Source of the DNA: Candidula unifasciata
Taxonomy: Eukaryota > Mollusca > Gastropoda > Stylommatophora > Geomitridae
Reading direction: 5' to 3'
Assembly: GCA_905116865.2 (NCBI GenBank)
Contig: CAJHNH020008461.1
Location: 128,501-192,500, forward strand
Length of the DNA: 64,000 nucleotides
Below, piece by piece: positions 34,074 through 44,598 of the stretch. The stretch's first letter is position 1. Each line of letters opens with the position of its first letter. Below the pieces are notes generated by a model. That model had not been told where the DNA came from. It worked only from the letters and a program-made list of their open reading frames with translations, and did no database searches. A program made the translations under genes and the position numbers.

Positions 34074-35142
34074 GGCCCCCAAGTCATTACAGAGATGGAT
34101 TGGTCATATTTAGATTTGTTATTTCGTACAGAGGTGATTTAATATATGAAAAGGAAGTAGTCACTAAAAACAAATGCAGTGAAGAAATAACTGTTGTCCT
34201 CCCCCACTGTCCAAGAAAACGGGGATTTTGTTGACGCAGATAAAGACAGTTAAGTGACACATTATCATAAGTCTATTATGCACCATAATTACCCCACACC
34301 CCCTTTCCCAACAAAAAGAATTTAATTTTTTCATCTAAAATAATAGCACCCCCCCCCCCCCCCACAATAATCATACCCACCAACTTTACACAGTTGCAGC
34401 CAGTACCTAGGCTGTTATATATGTGTACTGGGTACTACCCAAAGATATACTGTCATACACATACAAAGAGTAAAAGTTGAAAAACCGACTTCAAGAGACA
34501 ACAAGGTTAAACAGCCCAGAAACCTTCCAATGCAACACAAATGAAAGCCTAGAAGAAAGCGATCACAGAATGAAGTTCATAGTTAAATTCTTAATTTCGC
34601 AAAACAAAAAATAACTTGTGTATAACAGATCTACCAGGTAAACAGCGCTTGAAAATTACACCTTCTTCTGTTAACTGTAAGAATATTTAGATTCTCCCCA
34701 GCTGCACAGATATCTATGATAAAGCTTCAAATGAAAGCCTTAACTCTTTGAGTTTCAAGGAACGCTTCATACGTTCATAGGTTCCTACCTAGAAGCCCAA
34801 TAAACGCATGATGTGCTGATTTTATTACTTTCTTTACTGCCCCTAGGGCCTGTGATGCTAAACTCCCTGGGACTCAAAGAGTTAAAAGTGTGACAGAAAA
34901 TATAATAACCAAGCCACTCTCTTGTAACCTGTCAATATTGTTCTTAAGGATGTCAAGTGTGTAAAGCACAAGACATCCATCCTGGTATGTCATAATGACA
35001 TAGCCACCCCACTTTTTGCTCGCTGTTTTCAAGTTTTCAGTGGAAGCACCACTTGCATAAGTAAACAAATCATGCATTAATTATGTATCATAGCTGTCAA
35101 TAATTCAAGCAAACAAACAAAGAAAAAAAAAAAAAAAAAAAA
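34074..35142. other. Spacer with poly(C) tract
   Basis: No gene seen. A poly(C) run lies at about 34350-34364 and an A run at about 35124-35142 next to the SINE. Confidence 0.5.
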
Positions 35143-35432
35143 GTTGGGAGCCACTGTAGTCTGGTAGCTAGATGCTAACCTTCCTGCCTAGGTGTCTTGC
35201 GTTTGAATCTACACTTGGTGGATCTGGTGTTGGTTTGGGCGGGGGGAGTTGGGCATGACCTGGGCTCCTCTGTCAACCCAGCTGTAAATGTACACTGACC
35301 ACTGTCCTGAGAAGTAAACACGGCCAGTGTGATACTGACCACATCGCCCACCAACTGTCAATTACTCTATAAAACTATGAGTGCAGCATTATGTGCCCAA
35401 TGTGCCACTGGCATTAAAGAAACCTTTCTTAT
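35143..35432 (+). mobile_element. Family A SINE, diverged
   Basis: Head gtctggtagctagatgctaa with box B-like gcgtttgaatcta, then the family A body (cccagctg, gagaagtaaacacggccagtgtgat, ctctataaaac). An A-run precedes it. Confidence 0.65.
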
Positions 35433-35984
35433 TTTACGTAAAGGAGCATTTGTTTTTGGCAGGTAAAACTTCTGGAAGACTCAGTCAGCAGAAGTAGTCA
35501 GCTTCTTAACATTACAATCATGAAACGACACAACAAATATTGCAGCTAGAAAGCCTTCATCAACATACAACAGATGATACAGTTACACAGACAAAATACT
35601 TAAATCTTAATGGTGAAGTCTGAACACACATCAACAGCAGAGGTTCTGCATATCATTGCTGGATAAAGATATTGGACAGAAAGTGACCCAGAGAGGTCGG
35701 ATCAGTAAGCAGGTGAGGGGTTATAGAAAGGGATCGAACTCCAAAATGTTTACATAAAACTATGTTGGACGTTAGGGTCTTTAGGAAAAAGAGGGGACTC
35801 AACAGATAAATGAGATGATTCTCAAGAAACTTATGGACTGGGGCACAATGTTAGTTAATTAGTTAGTTGACAGATTATCCTCATTGCACATAGAGCCTTT
35901 TCAGTGCATAAGTACTCAGATCCCTTCCTCAGTAAATCCTGCAGCATGTAGAGGCTGGTGAGTCTAGTTCTGTGTTCATTTCTT

Positions 35985-36100
35985 ATTCTTCTTTAGTTAC
36001 CTGCATAGAACTCTTGTCATACTGACTGTGTCCCTGCGAAAGCATGCGCTGGAAAAGGTGTATGTCTGAAGCCATGTTACTGCTTTGGTCACAATAAAAT
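35985..36100 (-). mobile_element. LINE RNase H fragment
   Basis: The minus strand reads VTKAVTWLQTYTFSSACFRR then DTVSMTRVL, matching VTKAMMWLETQNFSHACILS in the LINE at 15202. Short, isolated fragment. Confidence 0.5.
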
Positions 36101-36324
36101 AACTACAACTGCAATAATACAAAAATGACACTAACAGCTGCAACAAAAATTTTGGTAATAACAAATACAACACTAAAACCAACAATAGCAACCCTAAGAA
36201 ACATTTTACCAACAACAATAAACCCCCCCCCCCCCCCTTTTCCAAATACTAACAACAATTCTTCAACAATAACATAAATAAATAACAAACATGACAAAAA
36301 CCAACAAAATTAACAAAGTATTTC

Positions 36325-36460
36325 TGAGTTAAGTTAAGAATCAACATCGTTGCTTTTAGGATATTCCATGAGCCATCTGTCCTCATCTTTATCAGGTCAG
36401 TGCAGAGTTGCAATTCCAAGGTACTAGTAGCAGCCTTACTGTCTGGTTTCAGCTTCATAG
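36325..36460 (-). mobile_element. RNase H-type LINE 3' end
   Basis: Homologous at the DNA level to 3595-3720 and 60125-60250 (agttaagttaagaatcaacatc, agccatctgtcctcat, agtgcagagttgcaattcca). The minus strand keeps traces of a tail like LNMRTEH. Poly(C) lies at about 36221-36237. Confidence 0.6.
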
Positions 36461-36559
36461 CAAACGGGTCACCCCATCATTGCTCCGCTCCTGTGCCAGT
36501 GAAAAACACAGTTCCTTGTGGAAAGATTGACAGACTGCTGTCTCAGCATATCTAGCATA

Positions 36560-37000
36560 CACATGCATTAAAAGCATACGGTAGCCATCCGAAGTGCTAA
36601 AACAAACAGTCTGACATTAGAAATGCAGTTCATCACTGATGGTAGCAGAAGTCACCAACAGCTCAGCAGTTGCACACGCAATCAATTGTAATGACATAAG
36701 GGCACCACCAACACTGCGACAACAGGCATCGCACTATTTTCTGAATCTACAATTCACACCACCCCGTTGGTCACAGTCGAAAAAACATTCCAAATGAAAT
36801 CCGCAGTTCACAGTGTCAAACCATGCATTCAACTCAGAAGCTGGACGACGAAACTATATCCTTTCAGTCTACAAATGGAGCAAAAATGCAACGGCCACCG
36901 TCTGGCAAAAGCAAAACATTTGCCTCGGCTCCAAACAGTGCCCCTGCCTAGCGTCCATTTTGACCGGAAGCCTGACTGTATGTGCATCTGGCCTTTCCTC
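36560..37000. repeat. Dispersed repeat, copy 2
   Basis: Second copy of the repeat at 24600-24960 (see shared blocks there). It extends further right, where the homology is not visible. Confidence 0.55.
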
Positions 37001-38360
37001 TGAGCGTCTGCCAGATCTCACGGCCACTAACCACTTCTCTAAGGACACTGATGAATCAACAACCAAACAAAGAAACAAAAGCAGACACACAAGTTTCCCT
37101 CGACTAGCATCATAACCCTTCTCTCACAAATTCACTTTTCTCTAAAACAATTTGGGGTTCAACAATTGTTATCTTCTTTAAGGAGATTTTTTTTTTTATA
37201 ACATTCTCAACTTTTGCTCAACTAGCAGTCTGAAAAACACATTGCTGTTCTGGTAATACTGATGTTTAAAAGTGTTGAAAAATAATTTATTTCTTAGATT
37301 AACGTTAATCAGATCTAAAATCTTGAATGCAAGTCAACAGAAATAAAATAAAAAACATTGTCATTTATGTCAAGATCAATTACAGCTCAGGATAGCAAAA
37401 TAACACAAGATGTCCCAAAAATCCTTGTACAGATTATAAACTTCGAGTAAAAGAATACATTTTATATTTCTTACTAACATACAGCATTGAGTCCTATAAT
37501 ATCTGCACAAGCACCAGTGAATATATGCACATAGTTTACTTCGAGCCGTTTTGGTTGTTGTTCTTGTTTATGCTCTATTTAGCAGAACTGGTTTGACTTT
37601 GTACATTTTTAGTTTAGTATTAGCTTTAATTTCTTTTCACTTCCACACATTTCCTAATGCTATGAAACTGGCTTCTTGCAATTTGTATTTGTATTTTAAT
37701 AACTCTTATCAGTTCCCCAATCTCTACCTAAATTACTGCCGAAATAGGCATATGACTCCACATCTTGGTATCCTGCAGTGCACGCTCTAAAGTCTGTCCA
37801 TCTGCTCCACAAGCAGCAGATTCTGTTATGTCTATTTTGTGTAGGTGTGCTCGAGGTAAAACAGAACTCCTACCCTGTACACAGTGCAGGTGACTGCTCT
37901 GGCAAGTGGCCTTCATTCCTCAGCTCACAAAAAATATCTGACACCAGCAAGGATATTTAAAATGCCACAGTGATGGAAATGTTTTTAAATTTTACTTAAT
38001 TATTTTTTCTTTTAATAGAAATCTGGGTGTTTAACTAGCTTCAGTGTGTACTCTATTGCTTATGCGATGCAAACAGCACATGATAAGTTCTGGTAACTTT
38101 CATATTTGACTGAAGCACACTAAAGAAATCTGTGTATTTTTTACATGCAGTATAATGTCTATTTCATAAGTGAAGTAAGGACTATTTTTCATGCCACAAG
38201 GCATATTACAAACACAGTTATTGGTACTGTTCCATAACACGACTGTTCTATTGTGCCATAAGGATGCATGGAAATCAGACCTTGGGAGGATACCATGACC
38301 AATGAAATTTAAGGCCAGAAATTAATTCCTCTAAGTTCTCAATGTAACACAGCCTAGGTA
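37001..38360. other. Spacer, no gene seen
   Basis: AT-rich sequence without supported frames or repeats. Confidence 0.45.
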
Positions 38361-38362
38361 GT

Positions 38363-40437
38363 CTTGTTGATGCAGTGCGGGTGTTGTTGATGCAGTGTGG
38401 GTGTTGTTGATGCAGTGTGGGTGTTGTTGATGCAGTGCGGGTGTTGTTGATGCAGTATGGGTGTTGTTGATGCAGTATGGGTGTTGTTGATGCAGTGTGG
38501 GTGTTGTTGATGCAGTATGGGTGTTGTTGATGCAGTATGGGTTTGTTGATGCAGTGCGGGTGTTGTTGATGCAGTGCGGGTGTTGTTGATGCAGTATGGG
38601 TTTGTTGATGCAGTGTGGGTGTTGTTGATGCAGTATGAGTTTGTTGATGCAGTGTGGGTGTTGTTGATGCAGTGCGGGTGTTGTTGATGCAGTATGGGTT
38701 TGTTGATGCAGTGTGGGTGTTGTTGATGCAGTATGGGTTTGTTGATGCAGTGTGGGTTTGTTGATGCAGTATGGGTTTGTTGATGCAGTGTGGGTGTTGT
38801 TGATGCAGTATGGGTTTGTTGATGCAGTGTGGGTGTTGTTGATGCAGTGCGGGTGTTGTTGATGCAGTATGGGTTTGTTGATGCAGTGTGGGTGTTGTTG
38901 ATGCAGTGCGGGTGTTGTTGATGCAGTATGGGTGTTGTTGATGCAGTATGGGTGTTGTTGATGCAGTATGGGTTTGTTGATGCAGTGTGGGTGTTGTTGA
39001 TGCAGTGCGGGTGTTGTTGATGCAGTATGGGTTTGTTGATGCAGTGTGGGTGTTGTTGATGCAGTGCGGGTGTTGTTGATGCAGTACGGGTTTGTTGATG
39101 CAGTGTGGGTGTTGTTGATGCAGTATGGGTGTTGTTGATGCAGTATGGGTTTGTTGATGCAGTGTGGGTGTTGTTGATGCAGTATGGGTGTTGTTGATGC
39201 AGTGCGGGTGTTGTTGATGCAGTGCGGGTGTTGTTGATGCAGTGCGGGTGTTGTTGATGCAGTATGGGTTTGTTGATGCAGTGTGGGTGTTGTTGATGCA
39301 GTATGGGTGTTGTTGATGCAGTATGGGTTTGTTGATGCAGTGTGGGTGTTGTTGATGCAGTATGGGTGTTGTTGATGCAGTATGGGTTTGTTGATGCAGT
39401 ATGGGTGTTGTTGATGCAGTATGGGTTTGTTGATGCAGTGTGGGTGTTGTTGATGCAGTATGGGTGTTGTTGATGCAGTATGGGTTTGTTGATGCAGTAT
39501 GGGTGTTGTTGATGCAGTATGGGTGTTGTCGATGCAGTATGGGTGTTGTTGATGCAGTATGGGTTTGTTGATGCAGTGTGGGTGTTGTTGATGCAGTATG
39601 GGTGTTGTTGATGCAGTATGGGTTTGTTGATGCAGTGTGGGTGTTGTTGATGCAGTATGGGTGTTGTTGATGCAGTATGGGTTTGTTGATGCAGTATGGG
39701 TGTTGTTGATGCAGTATGGGTTTGTTGATGCAGTGTGGGTGTTGTTGATGCAGTATGGGTGTTGTCGATGCAGTATGGGTGTTGTTGATGCAGTATGGGT
39801 TTGTTGATGCAGTATGGGTGTTGTTGATGCAGTATGGGTGTTGTCGATGCAGTATGGGTTTGTTGATGCAGTATGGGTGTTGTTGATGCAGTATGGGTTT
39901 GTTGATGCAGTATGGGTGTTGTTGATGCAGTATGGGTTTGTTGATGCAGTATGGGTGTTGTTGATGCAGTATGGGTGTTGTTGATGCAGTATGGGTTTGT
40001 TGATGCAGTATGGGTGTTGTTGATGCAGTATGGGTTTGTTGATGCAGTATGGGTTTGTTGATGCAGTATGGGTTTGTTGATGCAGTATGGGTGTTGTTGA
40101 TGCAGTATGGGTTTGTTGATGCAGTATGGGTTTGTTGATGCAGTATGGGTGTTGTTGATGCAGTATGGGTGTTGTTAATGCAGTATGGGTGTGTTGATGC
40201 AGTATGGGTTTGTTGATGCAGTATGGGTGTTGTTGATGCAGTATGGGTTTGTTGATGCAGTATGGGTGTTGTTGATGCAGTGTGAGTGTTGTTGATGCAG
40301 TATGGGTTTGTTGATGCAGTATGGGTTTGTTGATGCAGTATGGGTTTGTTGATGCAGTATGGGTTTATTAATGCAGTATGGGTTTGTTGATGCAGTATGG
40401 GTGTTGTCGATGCAGTATGGGTGTTGTTGATGCAGCA
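38363..40437. repeat. 19/20-bp satellite, about 106 copies
   Basis: Two unit lengths are mixed: gtgttgttgatgcagtatgg (20) and gtttgttgatgcagtatgg (19), with tgtgg, tgcgg and tatgg variants. The minus strand has no stop in any frame of the unit, which yields a 737-codon open frame (38275-40488) reading HTAST/TPILHQQ/PYCIN repeats. That is a by-product of the repeat. The left third is enriched in tgcgg/tgtgg units, the right third in tatgg units. Confidence 0.97.
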
Positions 40438-41050
40438 TTGTCTTTTTCTTGACCAGCCTTGTTTATCCCAAAGGGACGGCAAAACCAATAAACAAAGTAC
40501 TAATTTATTCTTAGACCAGTTGACACTTACCAGGTGATCACACTAACTACCTGTACATCTGTGGAAATAGACTGGTACTGGTATCACAGCCAAAAATCAA
40601 TCTGAGATGCTACCTTTTACAGCCAAAAATCAATCTGAGAGGCTTTGCCAGTAAATAAACAATGGCTACCTTAAAGTGGATTTAAACACATTAAACCTGG
40701 GCCAGATAAGCAGCTGGCAGATCAGACAGATGCTGAGCATTCATGTGAGAGTCCTGTGTTCAAATCACTAGAAACAAATGATAGATACTATTTTTATTTT
40801 TTTTAAACACTGTTAACAACACGGTTCATGGTGACAGCACCAGCCATGTGACCCTAAATCCCTCAGTCCTAAACTAGCCACACACACGCAAACACACAAA
40901 AAAACCATGCAGATGAGTGTCTTTTTCTCTTAAATCACTGCACTAGTAGACAGTTGAGCTAGCCATTGTCCTAATGAGGCCTGTTTCGCAAAAAGTATAT
41001 GTAAGCTGACTCTTGTCAAGTTATCCCTCATGATTTTCTTCAGTGGAGTC

Positions 41051-41084
<34 letters not shown>

Positions 41085-41877
41085 CAAAAAAAACATCATA
41101 GGAATCAAACTAAAAATTCCATAAGTACTTTTGGGACATCCTGTATGTATGAGAAATTTACAACACTCTAAAAAAAATAATACAGTATTGTTCAGTAACC
41201 AAACATAAGCCTTGTTTTCAAATTCAAAAGTAAGTGAGTTGCATTAATTAACAAAACAATGACTTGCCTTATAAAAGCCAACAATTTTTTTAAAAAGTTG
41301 ACACAGCTGTAAGCAAACAATCACTTAATTAGAATAACATGTTCTTTGCAAGTAACACATAATGTTAACATTTAATATGCACTGTCAAAGCATATATTTT
41401 GACGGCCAAACTGGCAACATATTTATTTTTGTCAAGTTACAAAATGTGTATCCTATTTAAAATACATGGTGCTAATGTAACAATAGTGCTGTTTTATACA
41501 GCTGATCCCCTTCTGCGTTCTAGCACCCCTTTGTGGTGAAGGTACAGACCCACCGCCCTCTAACAAGTGTGTCACAAATGGGACCAATTAAGGGTTTCCT
41601 GTGTAGGGCCAGCAACAACCTCACCCTCAGCTTTAGCTCTCATACCAGGAGCTGCATATAGCCTCTGTTTAGTTTAACCAAAGTCATTGTGTTTAACCCT
41701 TCTCTGCTAGAAATGCTAAAAAACAAAGGTTATAATATAAATATGTGGAAATTCTCCCTTCTCCCCCCCCCCCCCCCCCCATGTAATTACTGCAATATTT
41801 TTGTAATTTATTTATGTATATTTAAACAAAAAATTGTTAAAACAATTATAAAGATATATAAAGGAAGTGAAGTAACA
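40438..41877. other. Spacer, long poly(C), possible SINE trace
   Basis: No gene seen. A poly(C) run of about 32 bases is at 41052-41083 and another at 41765-41780. At 40692-40790 a tRNA-like phrase (box B-like gtgttcaaatcact) hints at a decayed SINE. Confidence 0.45.
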
Positions 41878-42110
41878 GGGGGTTTTATATATATTTATTT
41901 CGATCGGGTGACTCGTGCTGTGACCCCTATCATTGCAGCTACAGGAAATTTTCACATCACATTGGCTTTAACAAATCAATTCAGTTCACAGGAGAACCTT
42001 CTAAATGCTATTCACAGTAATTATTTGAACGTCCAAGTCTTATAAATGCAGTGCAGGTGCAAATTCAACCAATGGCATTTGACTACGCTTTTCAAGAACT
42101 GGGCACTGCA
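41878..42110 (+). repeat. Dispersed repeat related to 57030-57600
   Basis: Shares gggtgactcgtgctgtgacc ... tatcattg and taaatgcagtgcaggtgcaa + attcaaccaatggcat with the two ends of the interrupted copy at 57.0-57.6 kb. Confidence 0.55.
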
Positions 42111-42684
42111 GAAATGCTGATACATCTCTATTTACAGGACTGTGCCATAACCAGATTTGAGTTTCTCGGGACAACAGGGTTAAACCAAATAATTATTGCA
42201 CCATAAATCTTTGGTATTTTCTTTACTGTTATAAAATAAGTTGTTGTACTTACTTAGATATGATGATACAAATCTTTGGTATTCTTGTCAGTCTTAAACA
42301 ATGAATCTATAATATCAGCTGATGAAGGTAAAACTTCAACAACAACAAATGCAATCAAGTATCACAAAAGACATTCATAGACATAGGTAAAGAAAATTCA
42401 AGACTGGGGACTCAGAACTTTGCCCATGTGGAAAGGTAGCCTAGAATAACGCCAATGTGCTGCAGGTACAAGCTTGTTAGTATGTTCTTTAAATGCACAA
42501 GAGAGATGCTAATTCTGACATTCTGGTGGGGGGGGGGGGGGGGGGAGGCTGTATGGATCAGCAGAGGACATGTGCTGCACCACAGCCTTCAAATAGGCCT
42601 GTGACTTATTTGAAAATCACTGGCAGAGAGAAGAAAACCACAAGACCCAGATACCTTGTTTCATCTTTTCTTCTTTTCTTCATC

Positions 42685-43165
42685 TTGGGGCACAGATGCC
42701 TTATGACCTTGTTTCATCTCTCTTCTGTCCTAAGGCACAGATGCCTTATGACCTTGTTTCATCTCTCTTCTGTCCTAAGGCACAGATGCCTTATGACCTT
42801 GTTTCATCGCACTTCTGTCCCGAGACCTTGTTTCATCTCTCTTCTGCCCTGATGGAGATGTCTTGTGACCTTGATGCATCTTAACTTCATCTTGCCCACA
42901 GATGCCTTGTGACCATGTTTTCCCCTCTTCTGCCCCGAGACATAGATGCCTTGTGACCATGTTTTCCCCTCTTCTGCCCCGAGACATAGATGCCTTGTGA
43001 CTGTGTTTCATCTCTCTTCTGCTCGGAGGCACAAGTACTTGTGACCTTGTTTCATCTCTCTTCTGCCCGAAGGCACAGATGCTGTGTGACCTTGTTTCAT
43101 CTCTTTTCCCCCCGGAGGCACAGATGCCTTGTGACGTTGTTTCATCTCTCTTCTGCCCGGAGACA
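42685..43165. repeat. About 45-bp minisatellite, about 10 copies
   Basis: Units read gcacagatgccttatgacct + tgtttcatctctcttctgtc + ctaag, with longer-diverged copies to the right. It lies just beyond the 3' end of the RhoGAP gene. A poly(G) tract sits at about 42525-42546. Confidence 0.9.
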
Positions 43166-43506
43166 CAGATCCCCTATGACTACATGGAAAACAAACCACA
43201 GACAAGTAGAGTGACCAACTAATATGCTATAACTTTACCACTAAGACACCTGTACACAACAATGGTACCAACAGTAAACAGCACACCCAAAAACAATTAT
43301 AGAATACACCCTGGTACAAATGGTACTAGACAAACTAAAGTAAAATTAAAGAATTCACTTCGGTACAACCAGCTGTACATAATGCACCCAAGTATGATTC
43401 TAGAAATCACCATGGTTACATGGTACACACACACACACACAAACTGTAGAGAACACACTCAAGCTCAATGATAGAATTCACCCTGGTTAACCATCTGTAA
43501 TTGCTG

Positions 43507-44598
43507 CTAGGAATCTGTGAGCTGATCACTGTAAGTACACTCATCATCCCCAAATAAATGCACATCTGATTTTAACAAACTATTCCTTTGAGGAATTCCT
43601 CCATCACCTGGAAATTTGCCTTTTATCTGATCCGCTTCTGTTGTCCCTTCTGTGGTTGAGCCCTGTAGAGAATGCTGCCATGGAATGAAGCCACCTGTCT
43701 TTGGTTGAGCAGTCTGAGGTGGAGCCTCAGCCACAAAGGAACCTTCCTGTTCTGTTTGGTTACCTTGTTCATCTGTGAGACATTCAGCAAATGGGTCTGT
43801 GGGTGACTGTTTATCAAGGTCCTGAGTGTACAAACAGGATTCGTCCATGCTGCTCTGCAACGGAAGATCTGGTAAAGAGGATGTCATCAGGGTGTCTTCC
43901 TCTTCTTGTAGAATTGTTGGAGGTGTATTTTCATCATCATCATCATCTGTCCCAGCATCCCCGACTCGTTCCTCCATAAGGGCTCCACTTCGTACTGACG
44001 ACGGAGACAAATCAAAGAAACGGTGGCTACCAAAACTTCCCCGAGAGCCCATGCTGAGATCTGCACCAGAACCTCCTCCAGGCAAACCCACCTCAAGCGG
44101 CACAAGCTCAGCGATGGGGTCACTGTGTATAACATCACGGGAGCGAAATTTGAAAACATGAGACCACATGGGCTCTGAGGCCGGAGACTCGCTGCGGCTT
44201 GTATTGTCTGTGAACACGCTATCCCCATCGAACAATGTTTCCGTGACAGCAGTCTCTGAAGCAGCTTTCGTTACCGAGCTCCCTGAGTTTTTCTTTTGCA
44301 GCGCTTGCTTGTTGCCACTATGATGACTTTTATTACCATTTTTGATTTGACTGCTCAGACTACCACTAAAATTTTGACTACAGCTTTCCACAATGTTGTC
44401 TGAATGCCGGCTGACCTCCCACTGTAACCTCCCTTTTCTGCTATTGTTTTTCTCTCTCACAGTCGGACTAAGGAACCAATCAGATCTCTGCCGCAGGCGT
44501 TCAAGCTGTTTCCTCTTGACTGAGTTATATCGACTAAGACACCGACTTTGGTAGTGAGAACGAACTTCATTTAAGTTGTCCTCCAGTGACTTCGGGCG
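43507..44598 (-). CDS. RhoGAP gene, last exon
   Basis: The acceptor is tttaattgcag, phase 0; 363 codons to TAG at 43507-43509. It begins RPKSLEDNLNEVRSHYQSRC and LSRYNSVKRKQLERLRQRSD, a charged, probably helical stretch that looks constrained. The rest is Ser-rich and disordered-looking, with an acidic DDDDE cluster and a QEEEDTL segment. This is the longest genuine reading frame in the window. The shadow frames on the plus strand at 43.8-44.2 kb are artefacts of it. Confidence 0.85.
   Translation of the reverse strand, partial: RPKSLEDNLNEVRSHYQSRCLSRYNSVKRKQLERLRQRSDWFLSPTVREKNNSRKGRLQWEVSRHSDNIVESCSQNFSGSLSSQIKNGNKSHHSGNKQALQKKNSGSSVTKAASETAVTETLFDGDSVFTDNTSRSESPASEPMWSHVFKFRSRDVIHSDPIAELVPLEVGLPGGGSGADLSMGSRGSFGSHRFFDLSPSSVRSGALMEERVGDAGTDDDDDENTPPTILQEEEDTLMTSSLPDLPLQSSMDESCLYTQDLDKQSPTDPFAECLTDEQGNQTEQEGSFVAEAPPQTAQPKTGGFIPWQHSLQGSTTEGTTEADQIKGKFPGDGGIPQRNSLLKSDVHLFGDDECTYSDQLTDS

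Noticed and set aside
38275..40488. A 737-codon open frame on the minus strand, by far the longest in the window
   Set aside because: It is entirely a 19/20-bp satellite without stops; the peptide changes frame at each unit and there is no splice, start or domain support.
42493..43214. Open frames rich in LVSSLFCP/LFHLSSV repeats on both strands
   Set aside because: They are translations of the 45-bp minisatellite.
43791..44161. Plus-strand open frames of 62 and 111 codons
   Set aside because: They are antisense shadows of the last RhoGAP exon, which has the better splice and domain support.
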